Assembly (NCBI GenBank): GCA_028293725.1
Contig: JAQGOE010000211.1
Location: 1 to 64,000 of the forward strand
Direction of reading: 5' to 3'
Source of the DNA: Gammaproteobacteria bacterium
GTDB lineage: Bacteria; Pseudomonadota; Gammaproteobacteria; Steroidobacterales; Steroidobacteraceae
Length of the DNA: 64,000 nt
Shown here: piece by piece, positions 12,601 to 20,424 of the stretch
How positions within the stretch are numbered: position 1 is the first letter of the stretch
Layout of the letters: each line of letters begins with the position of its first letter
The notes under the pieces: generated by a model
Seen by the model: the letters and a program-made list of their open reading frames with translations, nothing else
The model's database searches: none
Told to the model about the DNA's origin: nothing
Made by a program: the position numbers and the translations under genes

Positions 12601-15025
12601 AGGCGTACGAGTTGGAGTGCCGTATCTCGAGCAGGAACTCTATCCGGGTCAGACGTTTGGCGCCGACGGCAACGTTCAGGGATCGCCCGCTCTCGTCAAT
12701 GGAGAGTTGGCAGGGCTGGGCTACGACCTCGGCGTAAAGATCCACCACAACGCCATCACCAAGAACGGTACCGTTGAGGCTCCCGCGGGTGCCGGTGGTG
12801 CCGGGGGTGGTGTATCGATCTGCACGGGTACGGATGGTTACAGCCTCGACCACAACTGGATCTGCGGTAACTACAGCTCGACCGATGGCGGTGGCATCGG
12901 CCACCTGGGCTTCAGCCAGGGTGGCCGCATCGCCAACAACACGATCCTCTTCAACCAGAGTTTCCAGCAGACCACCTCCACGCACGGCGGCGGTATCGTG
13001 GTGTCGGGCGAGCCGGCGGTCGCCGGGACACTGTCGTTGGGCACCGGCAACGTGACCATCGACTCGAACGTCATTCGTGGCAACTTCGCCGAGACGGGCC
13101 ATGGGGGCGGGATCCGATTGCAACAGGTGAATGGCGCCGAGGTGCAGGCGTTCAGGGGCACGGCGGGCAACCCCCCGCATCCGGACCCGCGCTGGTTCAA
13201 GATCACCATCACGAATAACCTGATCGACAACAATATCGCCGGTTATGGGGGCGGGGGCATCTCCATGGCCGATGCGATCGCCAGCAACGTCAACAACAAT
13301 ACGATTGCCGCCAACGATAGCGTCGGCATCGCCGGATCGCTGCTCGCGGGAACGGGAGAGTCCGCCAACTCCACGGGTACCGGCCGCCCGAACCCGGCCG
13401 GCATCAGCCTCGATCCAACCAGCGCTCAACTCCTGGCGGCGGTCCCGAACAACGTGCGGGCGGCCAGTGTCATCTCCAATCCAACGCTGATCAATGACAT
13501 CGTGTGGAAGAACCGCTCGCTGTACTACAAAGTAGACGGCGGCGCCGCATCCCTGTGCTCGTCGAATGGCAGCGTGGCGGGTTGCAATAAGCTGATCGAT
13601 CAGACTTCGACGGGACAGTGCACAAACACCAACGCGGGCGCCCCGGCATACTGGGACCTCGGTGTGCTCGGCGACGCATCGGCGGCGGCCCCCGGGCTCG
13701 TTGCCGGTGTCACACTGAACGTGGCGAGCGCGACCCGCGGTGTCATTGGCGCGGTAATCATTACGACCACCGCACCGCTCAACCTGTCGAACGGAGTCGT
13801 GCTGGGCGTGCAGATTACCGGGGTCACTGGCGGCACGCCCACCTTGGTGAGCCGTTACACAGGCACGTTCGGCATTCTGGTCACGGGACCCACCACGTTT
13901 ACATACCTGCCCAATTTCCCGGGAGGGACGGCCGCCCAATTTGCGTCTCTGAGCTTCGCTGGCGCGACGGTGAAGCTGCCGGCCACTCAGAGCGCCAGGC
14001 CGAATCCCACGACTTCCGTAATCACGAGCACCACGCCGTATCCGGGTGCGGGCAATAGTGCGGCTGATCCACTACTCTCCGATATGTATTGCAACGGGTC
14101 GCGCGTGACGCCCGAGTTCCCCAGTGTCACCAACCCGCCGAGCGTGAAGAACCTGCAGGTCGCGGCGACCGTCGACGAAGGCAACAACTACGTCAACCTG
14201 CGCTACGGGCCGCTGTATCTGAGTAAGCCGGCAGATGCCAACGGCTCGGGCTACCAGAGCTTCGGCGACTATCATCTGCGCGGGAACGCTACCGCAGGCA
14301 CTTCGTCCGCGGTCGACCACGGCACTACAATCGCCACCATCGTCCAGGACGTCGATAGCGAACGCCGGCCGTACGGTGCAGCGTACGACATCGGCGCCGA
14401 CGAGCTGGCACCTGTCTCGCTGGTTCCGGCCTCACTGGACTTCGGCGGAGTGCAGACCAACGTTGCCAGTCAGGCACTGGCCGTGACACTGACCAACAAG
14501 CAGGCGACTTCGCTTGCGGTTGTCATCAGCTTCGGCGCCAACAATGGCACCAACTTCTCACAGGTCAATAACTGCGGTACGAGTCTGGCGGTCGGCGCGA
14601 GCTGTACGATCAGCGTCACATTCACGCCCGCATCGAATGGCGCGAAGGCTGTGACGCTGACAGTGTCGGGTCAGCCCGTCGCGTTGACGGGAGTCGGGAT
14701 CGACCCCGTCAGATTCAGCTGGAACAGCTTCGGTACGGTGGGCGAGTGGGGAGGGGCTGGCGGCAATCGGACGATCACGGTCAGGAACAATAGCGGTGCG
14801 CCGTTCACTTTGAGTGCCGTGCCCACGGTGGCGAATCTCAGCGGTGGCAATCAGTTCTCCAGAACTGGAGGTACCTGCGCCAACGCAGTCACGCTCGTCG
14901 ACAACGGCACCTGCACGGTGATCATCAATCGAGTGCGGCCGCCAAATGGGCCGCGCGCGGGCACCGGTAAGTTGACGATCGCAGATTCGCTCGGCTCGCA
15001 GGCACTCAACCTGTCGGGCAATTGA
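6683..15025 (+). CDS. Giant secreted multidomain protein with cupredoxin-like N-terminus
   Basis: The gene encodes 2780 residues from the ATG at 6683, chosen over the ATG at 6659 because GGAAGA lies at the right distance and a signal peptide follows directly (ending about LHA). Domains judged by nucleotide position: two cupredoxin-like domains without copper ligands (6760-7310 and 7500-7930; GQIGGG and YIYETGTLP replace His motifs); two Ig/cadherin-like domains (7960-8210, 8220-8520; NNDTY, GVLGNDVDNG); SdrD-B or carboxypeptidase-regulatory-like beta modules (about 8990-9130 and 9860-10090; FMDANKDGHYDANETG); an IPT/TIG-like stretch (11640-12000); a right-handed beta-helix (12000-13350, repeats such as NNRIYGN, SNVIRGN, NNLIDNN); and choice-of-anchor-D/ASH-like repeats at the C-terminus (14400-15020). 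No transmembrane anchor or sortase signal was seen. It is probably a large surface or extracellular scaffold for proteins A and B (inference). Confidence 0.85.
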   Translation: MNSKYPRMFPRLAGVITLLAAAGTLHATTTVNLTAQRSNITLPDGATVPMWRFCGGLDGTSTNSGSTSGGSCTAAAGWTPGPTIIVPVGDPSLTINLNNQLPVPTSIVVLGQIGGGLGTPTRMSSNPVHNTQTQATFPGVGAADPPFTPPPQPVARVESFATQVPAPGTATLTWENLKPGTYIYETGTLPSLEEPMGLYGLLIVTAPPANGPPFAAGTAYPADSATGYPGVRYDSDAAMLFSEIDPVQNAAVDAAAVAGTDINKRFNDPSCAPNCYPAAVNYTPAYFLINGQAFDPSAPDLSKLPVGAAYSSGNVLLRLANAGLRTHIPSVVGLTFSLVGEDGNPAPGNPKVQSEALLTAGKTFDAVVRPASLPATNPSAYQAKTYGVFDRQGSLTNANAAGGGMRAFLLVNGAGTGVGAPGNVPPAAAVRAVNDAYGVPFNAPFTFDVRVNDVGVKTVSAGSTASGGTVALNADNTFTYTPPANFNGTDSFIYTGNGDSTVTATVSLTVGSSVAPVANNDTYTTGAVNVATVFKTSGPGVLGNDVDNGGYQLSVDTTTVVNNNCGTLNVTADGAFAATKGADSSCTFSYKVRNSQGRVSDAPATVTITFPTGSGLKLAVVDAKTGAAISDYAWIIQEDLTFKHDVGATPSLSTRTLGTSFHKSHMPVVASGCVGDNSCGKGQTIRGVAADLRPSSSPADVKLDPSKNYYISILPGDAADPVVSGSVGHIMGGAEIARALVARLPSADPADVTIKVQPTPLTPSQLSVFIYEDSLPTNGQDDLNEQGLGGFNIILMDPAGRTGDVAGQQTYDASNMPLSNALLGTPGCPDDRNSKTNGTASSAAGNLVGVVYTCPNAPSGFTGDPATYALAGHALIKNLTPARYDVIAHPAASREAAGEVWWQTETLEGTPAQDAFTGINEPSYFQEFGPPGFHTTVGFVNAKGFAALNGSGVVKGTITSQHMSRPSDVTLWDAGSYDLLASTVCQLALNSQGGTGPTIAVTSCNPDGTFEFRNVPAGTYELAIWDYWLDQIIQTEAVTLAAGQTVTVGNTDGHVPVLSWFTQHDQNIFMDANKDGHYDANETGISNVPLTVRYRNGSISNSTLSDSSGNGILVELFPLFNWYVSEADTTRFKQTGVDITVDGGGKVDATGEGAGLYTSHYATGESSKRTEIPGAYSYGIQSYISQRNVINWGRTPYEIGENGGIQGVVVYSSTRPFDDQRYNVQTIWEPLVPRVTMNLYRKNKRSDGTETLTLIDHTLTSSWDDWVSAVDVNGKQVNLQCPGQRSDDPFLLYTLGAQNSGGPVDQGRCYDGFHNWNQVQAAPYDGRYVFPSANCIACSSNPTDGTRMLPVGDYVVEAVTPPGYEIVKEEDKNIFTGDSFNAPDTQQFGALGSVFILPDQATLNNANPYNGCAQLDSAGNCVGTVTDPTSNLGVLASTISAPECVGVLHRVPDSLSLFPLEGLVAPFAGLDRPLCDRKLVKLGDQMQASASFFVFTQTDVASNNTGIILDDASAEFNAAAPDFGEKASVPFVPVSLKDFTGNELSRTYSDQWGAYNLMTPSAWLVNPPTPSGYGPNMLVTCMNDPGPIKDPVTGKMVTDPAYNPAYSNFCYTNPFMPGQTTYLDTPVLPVAAFAAGYNPTDCAYPDATPGILRVDSNAGFGPYVAGSGGTLTIQAIGFNGATDVGVPVQNPAYSGPFATTGPSSATTVTRHYGFGTTRGKVTLGGAVLAVTNWTPGSITVNVPATARTGELMVTAANGKSSNDAVTVTVGGPSPTRVDGANGDTIQAAVDKAAPGDLILINAGTYNELVTMWKPVRLQGVGAASVIINAAKYPTSKLESWRPNINKLFSIDTLTGNQTGVSQVDPLPTQEITGGVVLLEPSVLGSEEGAGITVLAKNLTALQCSAGGHSTYADPTTSAAHDITESNFRCASSRIDGLSVTGGDAGGGIYVNGWAHNLEISNNRIYGNAGAYHGGVRVGVPYLEQELYPGQTFGADGNVQGSPALVNGELAGLGYDLGVKIHHNAITKNGTVEAPAGAGGAGGGVSICTGTDGYSLDHNWICGNYSSTDGGGIGHLGFSQGGRIANNTILFNQSFQQTTSTHGGGIVVSGEPAVAGTLSLGTGNVTIDSNVIRGNFAETGHGGGIRLQQVNGAEVQAFRGTAGNPPHPDPRWFKITITNNLIDNNIAGYGGGGISMADAIASNVNNNTIAANDSVGIAGSLLAGTGESANSTGTGRPNPAGISLDPTSAQLLAAVPNNVRAASVISNPTLINDIVWKNRSLYYKVDGGAASLCSSNGSVAGCNKLIDQTSTGQCTNTNAGAPAYWDLGVLGDASAAAPGLVAGVTLNVASATRGVIGAVIITTTAPLNLSNGVVLGVQITGVTGGTPTLVSRYTGTFGILVTGPTTFTYLPNFPGGTAAQFASLSFAGATVKLPATQSARPNPTTSVITSTTPYPGAGNSAADPLLSDMYCNGSRVTPEFPSVTNPPSVKNLQVAATVDEGNNYVNLRYGPLYLSKPADANGSGYQSFGDYHLRGNATAGTSSAVDHGTTIATIVQDVDSERRPYGAAYDIGADELAPVSLVPASLDFGGVQTNVASQALAVTLTNKQATSLAVVISFGANNGTNFSQVNNCGTSLAVGASCTISVTFTPASNGAKAVTLTVSGQPVALTGVGIDPVRFSWNSFGTVGEWGGAGGNRTITVRNNSGAPFTLSAVPTVANLSGGNQFSRTGGTCANAVTLVDNGTCTVIINRVRPPNGPRAGTGKLTIADSLGSQALNLSGN

Positions 15026-15040
15026 CCGGTGCGAAGCAGC

Positions 15041-15568
15041 ATGCCGTCCCCAGTCACGCCCGGCCGATGCTCGCGGATCTCGTTGTCGCTGTTGCTGACG
15101 ATCGCCAGTGGAGCCGCCTCGAGCGCGGCTCCGGTTCAAGCGGGTCCGGCGGTGACGGAGTCCGTCTCATCGCAGCCGGCTCACGGCGCGCCCGCGGCCA
15201 GACCCGCTCCGAACTGGCATTCCGGCCGCGGCCAATACTACAAGCGCAATTGGGGCGTCGACGTGGTGGGCGTCAAGCCGGTTGCGTCCGGTTACATGCT
15301 GGCGTTCCGCTACCGCATTCTGGATCCGGACAAGGCAAAGGTGCTCAACGATCGCAAGTCGCGAGCCTATCTGATCGATGCGGCGACCGGTACGGTGCTG
15401 ATGGTACCGACCATGGAGAACGTGGGGGAGCTGCGTCCGGGCGCGACTCCTGAAGCGGATCGCACTTACTTCATGATCTTTGGCAATCCGGGAAAGTTAG
15501 TGAAGAGCGGCAGCCGCGTGAGCATTGTCGCCGGGGCGTTGCGAATTGACGGGCTGATAGTCGAATGA
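15041..15568 (+). CDS. Exported hypothetical protein
   Basis: This protein of about 175 residues has an N-terminal signal sequence (hydrophobic core SLSLLLTIASG, cleavage near VQA) and a Pro/Ala-rich linker. A compact globular domain follows, with motifs such as WGVDVVGVKPV, MLAFRYRILDP, SRAYLIDAATG and YFMIFGNPGKLV. I do not recognise a named family. The start may be the ATG at 15041 or the in-frame GTG at 15029, which lies 4 bp after the stop of the giant gene. The 3' end overlaps the longest version of the next frame. Its position points to a periplasmic accessory role in the multicopper-oxidase cluster, but no metal-binding motif is visible. Confidence 0.75.
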   Translation: MPSPVTPGRCSRISLSLLLTIASGAASSAAPVQAGPAVTESVSSQPAHGAPAARPAPNWHSGRGQYYKRNWGVDVVGVKPVASGYMLAFRYRILDPDKAKVLNDRKSRAYLIDAATGTVLMVPTMENVGELRPGATPEADRTYFMIFGNPGKLVKSGSRVSIVAGALRIDGLIVE

Positions 15569-15588
15569 CTGGGGTGGGAGCGGAGCAT

Positions 15589-16473
15589 ATGAGCATACGA
15601 TGGGTGTTGACCGGTTTAGGAGTCTTGTCACTGTCGTCGGTGTGGGCCGCGGCGCCCCCCCGGTCCGACTCGACACAGGCGTCCAACCTTGCGCAACTCA
15701 CGGCGGAGCAGATCGTAGATCGCAATCTCGCCGCGCGCGGTGGCGCTCCCGCCTGGGCGGCCATTCACACGATGCAGATGTCGGGAAAGCTCGACGCGGG
15801 ACGTGAGCGCAAGGACGGTGGCGCTGTCGTCACCAGTGCCCGGCAGGCGAAGGCTCGCGAGCGCTCTCTTGCCGAGCAGATCTTTGCGGGCAAGGCGCCC
15901 GTGCCGACGATCAAGGTCATCCGGCTGCCGTTCAAGTTAGATCTCCAGCGGCCCAACCGCATGCGGCTGGAGATTCCCTTTCAGGGCGACACTGCCATCC
16001 AGACCTACGACGGCCGCAACGGTTGGAAACTGCGCCCCTTTGTGGGACGTCACGATGTCGAAGCCTTCAATGCCGAGGAACTTGCCGTAGCTTCGGAGCA
16101 GCAGGAACTGGACGGCCCATTGGCAAACCTCGCGGCCAAGGGCACGAAAGTGGCCGTGGACGGCACCGATGTCATCGAAGGGCACCCGGCGTATCGACTC
16201 AAGCTCACACTGAAGAGCGGTGCCGTGCGCCGTCTGTGGATCGATGGCCAGAGTTTCCTGGATGTGAAGTTCGAGGGCAGGCCGCGGCGTTTTGACGGCA
16301 AACTGCGACCGGTATACACCTACTATCGCGACTACCGCCCGGAGCACGGACTGATGGTGGCTCATCGCCTCGAAACGGCTGTCGAAGGCGTAGGCCTGCG
16401 GGAATACATCGACATCGAGAAGGTGGCTTTCAACATCGAGCTCAGCGGCGCACAATTCGGTAAGCCGCTGTAG
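15589..16473 (+). CDS. Exported LolA/outer-membrane-lipoprotein-sorting-like protein
   Basis: This 294-residue protein starts at the ATG at 15589, which follows GGAG by a good distance; an upstream in-frame ATG at 15565 would put 8 polar residues before the signal peptide. The signal peptide is about 20 residues (VLSLSSVWAAA). The mature part looks like the half-open beta-barrel LolA/LppX fold seen in outer membrane lipoprotein-sorting proteins: YDGRNGWKL, VIEGHPAYRLKLTLKSG, RRLWIDGQSFLDVKFEG and YYRDYRPEHGLMV are typical strand signatures. Such proteins bind lipids or act as periplasmic carriers. Here it sits between a hypothetical exported protein and a SCO chaperone, so a role in maturing or exporting the giant protein or the oxidases is possible (inference). 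Confidence 0.75.
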   Translation: MSIRWVLTGLGVLSLSSVWAAAPPRSDSTQASNLAQLTAEQIVDRNLAARGGAPAWAAIHTMQMSGKLDAGRERKDGGAVVTSARQAKARERSLAEQIFAGKAPVPTIKVIRLPFKLDLQRPNRMRLEIPFQGDTAIQTYDGRNGWKLRPFVGRHDVEAFNAEELAVASEQQELDGPLANLAAKGTKVAVDGTDVIEGHPAYRLKLTLKSGAVRRLWIDGQSFLDVKFEGRPRRFDGKLRPVYTYYRDYRPEHGLMVAHRLETAVEGVGLREYIDIEKVAFNIELSGAQFGKPL

Positions 16474-16509
16474 CCGGCGTAGCTCGCCAGACTCACCGGG
16501 AGTGGCTGC

Positions 16510-17112
16510 ATGCGAAACACAAATAGCGGCGGCATCACGCAGTGGTCGCAGGTGTTGTTCCTTGGGGTGGCTCTGTCGCTGAATCACTTCGGAACCGCGG
16601 CGGCGGCACCCGTGATATCGACGCAGACGATCGAGATACCGGACGTCGTGATGGTGAGATCCGACGGACAGCGAATCTCGTTGCGCCGTGAGTTGGATGA
16701 CGGACGGCCGGTCGTTCTGAATTTCGTCTTTACGAGTTGTCCGGGTATCTGCCCGGTGATGAGCCAGGTGTTCTCGCAGTTGCAGCGCGCGCTCGGCGCT
16801 GAGCGCGGTCACGTGCACCTGGTCTCGATCTCGATCGATCCCGAGCAGGACACGCCTGCGCGCCTGCGTGAATATGCCGGCAAGTTCGGTGCTGGCAGCC
16901 AGTGGCAGCATTACACAGGCACCGTGGAGGCCAGTCAGTCGGTGCAACGCGCCTTCGGGGTCTACAACGGCGACAAGATGAGCCACAGTCCGGTCACCTT
17001 CATGCGCGGTGCGCCGGGCCAACGTTGGCAGCGCATCGACGGCCTCGCGAGCGGCGCAGACCTTCTCAACGATTACAACTTGCTCGCCTCGAGGCATTCG
17101 AGCGCGTATTGA
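16510..17112 (+). CDS. SCO1/SenC-family copper chaperone
   Basis: This 200-residue protein has an N-terminal hydrophobic export or anchor segment (residues 14-33) and a thioredoxin-fold SCO domain. The copper ligands C77 and C81 (TSCPGICP) and the distal histidine H159 (MSHSPVTF) are all present. The segments VHLVSISIDPEQDTPARLREYA and the following GTVE strand fit the family. SCO proteins deliver copper to CuA of cytochrome oxidases or to other copper enzymes in the envelope. No cytochrome oxidase gene is present nearby, so the likely client is the multicopper oxidase pair encoded upstream. A GGGAG ribosome-binding site precedes the ATG. The cytochrome gene starts 11 bp after the stop. Confidence 0.92.
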   Translation: MRNTNSGGITQWSQVLFLGVALSLNHFGTAAAAPVISTQTIEIPDVVMVRSDGQRISLRRELDDGRPVVLNFVFTSCPGICPVMSQVFSQLQRALGAERGHVHLVSISIDPEQDTPARLREYAGKFGAGSQWQHYTGTVEASQSVQRAFGVYNGDKMSHSPVTFMRGAPGQRWQRIDGLASGADLLNDYNLLASRHSSAY

Positions 17113-17122
17113 GGCGCCGCCA

Positions 17123-18742
17123 ATGATGCGTCGCTGGCTCTGTCTGGGACTGCTGATCTGCTCGGGTGGAGCCCTCGCCGGGACCGGGGACGAGCCCGGC
17201 GGGGAAGCCATTTTCCGACAGGGAATACTACTCGACGGACGGGCACTTCACGGTGAGCGGACTGTGGGTCTCGGTGTCGATGGCACTACAGCCGCCTGTG
17301 TGGCCTGTCACCGCCGCAGCGGCCTCGGAATGACCGAGGGGCGTATTGTCATACCTCCGATTACCGCTAAGTATCTCTTCAGACCCCGTATGACGAATAT
17401 CGAAAACCCGGGCGTGCCGCGCGGGGGAGCATTCGTGGGGACGCGCGTTCCCTACACGGAGTCGACCCTGGCGCGCGCCATTCGCGCGGGCATCGACTCG
17501 AGCGGGCGACGACTCGATGAGCTGATGCCACGCTACAAGTTGGACGACCGGGCGATGACGGTGTTGGTCGCTTATCTGACCCGGTTGAGCGCCGGTCCGA
17601 TGCGCGGCGTGACCGACGACACGCTGCACTTCTCCACGATCATCACACCCGATGCCGACCCGGTGGACAGGCAGGCGATGCTGGAGGTGATGCAGCAGTT
17701 CTTTTCCGACAAGAACTCCTTCATTCGCGGCGGGTCCCGCCCAATGAAGTCGTCGCGGGAGGTTGAATATCGAGTCACGCGTCGCTGGCAGTTGCATGTC
17801 TGGGAGCTGTCGGGCCCCCCGGATACCTGGGGCGGTCAACTGCGGGCGAAGCTCGCGCAGCAGCCCGTGTTTGCGGCGATCTCGGGTCTCGGCGGCGCGA
17901 CCTGGGAGCCGGTGCACGAGTTTTGCGAGCAGGCCGCACTTCCGTGTTTGTTGCCGAACGTCAATCTGCCGAAGGTCGCCGAGCGGGATTTCTACCCGGT
18001 GTATTTTTCCCGCGGCCTGTGGCTGGAGGCGGACTTGTTCATGCAACGCCTGCGGACGGCACAGCAGGCGGGCACGATCCGGCGCATCGTGCAGGTTTAC
18101 CGCCCGGGGGACATCGGTGAGCCCGCGGCGCAAGCCCTGCAAACCTCGGGTTTGACAGCAGGTCTGGCCGTGGAGATGCGCGCTCTTGTGCCACAGCGCA
18201 GCAGCGGTGTGGATCTGGCCAACGCCGTCGCAGGCCTCAGCTCGGACGATGCCCTGGTCCTGTGGCTACGTCCCCCGGATCTTGCGGGGCTGCCTGATAT
18301 CGCCCCTGCCGCACGGGATCTCCTGGTGTCGGGACTGATGGGAGATCTGGAGCAGGCGCCTCTGCCGCCAGCCTGGCACCAGGCCGTTAGGATGAGCTAT
18401 CCGCTGGACCTGCCGGACTTGCGCCGGGTCCGGATGAACTTCCCACTCGGGTGGCTACGGATTCATAAGCTCGCGCCGGCAGCCCAGCGCGTTCAGACCG
18501 ACACTTATGTCGCATGCGGAATCCTCGCCGAGGCGCTCGGCGAGATGCTCGATAGCTTTGTCCCCGAATACCTCCTCGAGCGCACCGAGGATATGTTGAG
18601 TCACCGCTTGACCAACGGATACTACCCACGGTTGACTCTTGGGCCGGGACAACGCTTCGCGTCCAAAGGGGGATACCTGATCCACTTTACCGCGGACGCG
18701 GGTGAGGCGATCGTTGCCGACAGCGCCTGGATGGTCCCGTAA
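17123..18742 (+). CDS. Cytochrome c fused to a periplasmic-binding-protein-like domain
   Basis: From the ATG at 17123 (a second ATG follows at 17126) this is 539 residues. A signal peptide of about 20 residues (ending ALAG) is followed by a class I cytochrome c domain. The heme attachment motif is C59-V-A-C62-H63 and the probable axial ligand is M135 in LMPRYKL. Residues from about 165 to the end read as a type 1 periplasmic binding fold like that of branched-chain amino-acid receptors (VFAAISGLGGATWEPV, CEQAALPCLLPNVN, RRIVQVYRPGDIGEPAAQAL, DALVLWLRPPDLAG). The fusion suggests a heme protein whose electron transfer is tied to ligand binding or to protein docking. It follows the SCO gene by 10 bp and probably carries electrons from the copper oxidases (inference). 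Confidence 0.83.
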   Translation: MMRRWLCLGLLICSGGALAGTGDEPGGEAIFRQGILLDGRALHGERTVGLGVDGTTAACVACHRRSGLGMTEGRIVIPPITAKYLFRPRMTNIENPGVPRGGAFVGTRVPYTESTLARAIRAGIDSSGRRLDELMPRYKLDDRAMTVLVAYLTRLSAGPMRGVTDDTLHFSTIITPDADPVDRQAMLEVMQQFFSDKNSFIRGGSRPMKSSREVEYRVTRRWQLHVWELSGPPDTWGGQLRAKLAQQPVFAAISGLGGATWEPVHEFCEQAALPCLLPNVNLPKVAERDFYPVYFSRGLWLEADLFMQRLRTAQQAGTIRRIVQVYRPGDIGEPAAQALQTSGLTAGLAVEMRALVPQRSSGVDLANAVAGLSSDDALVLWLRPPDLAGLPDIAPAARDLLVSGLMGDLEQAPLPPAWHQAVRMSYPLDLPDLRRVRMNFPLGWLRIHKLAPAAQRVQTDTYVACGILAEALGEMLDSFVPEYLLERTEDMLSHRLTNGYYPRLTLGPGQRFASKGGYLIHFTADAGEAIVADSAWMVP

Positions 18743-18784
18743 TGGAGTAGCATGGCACAAACTCTATAAAGAAACGGGGGACAC

Positions 18785-19918
18785 TTGGGGGACGGGGTGC
18801 GTGCGGCGCCGGGGCCTGCGTGGCGCAAAGTGATCGCGATCCTGTTGGCCGGGGTGCTGATGCCCATGCGGCTGTTTGCCACGGACTCGGCGAGCGATTC
18901 CTCGCTGTTGGTCTTCCCGAGCGTACTGGGGAAGAAGACTTTCGCGGGGGATCAGGCCGCCGATTCCGTCACGTATGGGCGGGCCGTTGCCGACGTCCTC
19001 TATACCCTCGCGGCCGGACGGCTACGGTTTCTCACCGAGGCCGATATTTCGACCGATCACGCTGAAGTCGATCGCTTCCAGGTGGGCTGGGAGCCGATCT
19101 CCGAGTCATACATCTGGCTCGGAAAATTCCACGAGCCTTCGAGTTCCTGGAATTTCGAGCGTGACCACGGACACTATCTGCAAACTGCGATCTCGACTCC
19201 GGCTATCGAGACCTCGTCCAGCGACGCGTGGGGCGATGACACGGGAATATTGCCGGAGAACGTCACCGGCGTCCTGTTGGACACGAGTCACCCGATCGGC
19301 GGATCGGCCGGAGTGCAGTTATCGCTCGGCGTGGGCGTGACCTCGAATCCTGTGCTGAACGGCGACGATGCGTACGGGATCAGGCCGCTCAGTGGTGGCC
19401 GGCACCGCGTCGGCTGGAACGCTCGCCTGTCGCTCTTGCCGGACATCTCGAGTAACAACGGCTTCGGACTGCTCGCCTCGAAGCACAGGGTCGATACCTC
19501 GGATCTGGTCGTCGGGGGATTGCTCGACGCAGGCAGTGTGAACGAAGTCATATACGGTGCTTACGGCGATGGCGACTGGGGTCCCTGGAGCTTGCATGCC
19601 ACAGTCTACCGAATCGACTTCGACCTTCAAGAGACGGTGCGTCCCCGCACGGAACACGTAGTCGCGGGCTATGCTCAACTCGAGCGCCGCTTCGGCGGCC
19701 GCTACACGGGATTCGCGCGTTTCGAGAATACGGCCCACGCCACGGACGCCGAATACATTCAAGTGTTGGATCCACGGTTCGAGGTGCGTCGCTCGCTGGC
19801 CGGTCTGCGCTGGGACTTTATCCGGCATCAGGCGCTCACGGTGGAGCTGGCGCGCGTCTCCACCCTCACTAACCGATTCACCGATATCAGTCTACAGTGG
19901 AGCGCACTTATCCCATAA
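18785..19918 (+). CDS. Probable outer-membrane beta-barrel protein
   Basis: This is an exported protein of up to 377 residues. The start is uncertain: TTG 18785 and GTG 18797 are both preceded by GGGGGA-type sites, and both give a signal peptide (IAILLAGVLMPMRLFA). The mature part has alternating beta strands rich in aromatic residues and glycine, with girdle-like segments (WSLHATVYRIDF, YAQLERRFGGRYTGFARFEN, RRSLAGLRWDFI). This suggests a 12-16-stranded porin-like barrel, although the C-terminus ends in IP and not in an aromatic residue. I recognise no named family. In a copper-oxidase and cytochrome cluster, a barrel could act as a conduit or secretion pore for the extracellular parts (inference). 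Confidence 0.65.
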   Translation: MGDGVRAAPGPAWRKVIAILLAGVLMPMRLFATDSASDSSLLVFPSVLGKKTFAGDQAADSVTYGRAVADVLYTLAAGRLRFLTEADISTDHAEVDRFQVGWEPISESYIWLGKFHEPSSSWNFERDHGHYLQTAISTPAIETSSSDAWGDDTGILPENVTGVLLDTSHPIGGSAGVQLSLGVGVTSNPVLNGDDAYGIRPLSGGRHRVGWNARLSLLPDISSNNGFGLLASKHRVDTSDLVVGGLLDAGSVNEVIYGAYGDGDWGPWSLHATVYRIDFDLQETVRPRTEHVVAGYAQLERRFGGRYTGFARFENTAHATDAEYIQVLDPRFEVRRSLAGLRWDFIRHQALTVELARVSTLTNRFTDISLQWSALIP

Positions 19919-20424
19919 CCGTTCGATCCCGCGGGGCCGACCACTGCTTGCGGGAATCGGCGGTGGGCGGCTCGCGGCGCCTCGACTTGAGGCGGCTCCT
20001 CTGCGCTCTCATCGTTGTCTGGATCGTCTCAGGTGCCCCCGTCGCACACGCGGATTCCGTGGTTCTGATCGTTAGCGCGTCGAGTCCGGTTCAGCAACTT
20101 GGATCCGTAGAGCTGCGCAAGGCGTTCATGGCGTTCGATGTGGTCGTGGCGGGCACGTCGTTGCGTGCCGCGCGCAATCACAGCGACGCCCGGCTCGACA
20201 AGATTTTTTTTCAAAACGTCGTGGATCTGTCGGAGCTGGTCTACGAGCGCCAGTTGCTGTCCCGAAAACTGCAGAAGGCCGCCACTTTGCCGGTTGAGTT
20301 CGCCGATGAGACACGGCTGCTCGAGGCGGTGGCCCGCGATCCGCGACTCGTCAGTTACGCATGGGCCACCGCGGTTGCAAAACGGTCGGACCTGCGGATA
20401 TTGCGCATTCTATGGAACGACTGA
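19897..20424 (+). CDS. Small periplasmic substrate-binding-like protein
   Basis: The protein is 175 residues with the ATG at 19897, overlapping the previous gene by 22 bp. An in-frame TTG at 19987 would start directly before the hydrophobic signal segment (LLCALIVVWIVSGAPVAHA). The mature part of about 120 residues (VVLIVSASSPVQQLGSVELR, AFMAFDVVVAGTSLR, NHSDARLDKIFFQNV) resembles the short PstS/phosphate-binding-like domains often encoded beside sensor kinases. It lacks most of a full-length binding protein. Its 3' end overlaps the downstream histidine kinase by 13 bp, so the two are translationally coupled. It is therefore best seen as a periplasmic sensory accessory protein for that kinase (inference). 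Confidence 0.7.
   Translation: MERTYPITVRSRGADHCLRESAVGGSRRLDLRRLLCALIVVWIVSGAPVAHADSVVLIVSASSPVQQLGSVELRKAFMAFDVVVAGTSLRAARNHSDARLDKIFFQNVVDLSELVYERQLLSRKLQKAATLPVEFADETRLLEAVARDPRLVSYAWATAVAKRSDLRILRILWND

Noticed and set aside
12473..13939. 488-codon minus-strand open frame inside the giant gene
   Set aside because: The plus frame has clear beta-helix repeats; the minus frame is an antisense shadow caused by high GC content.
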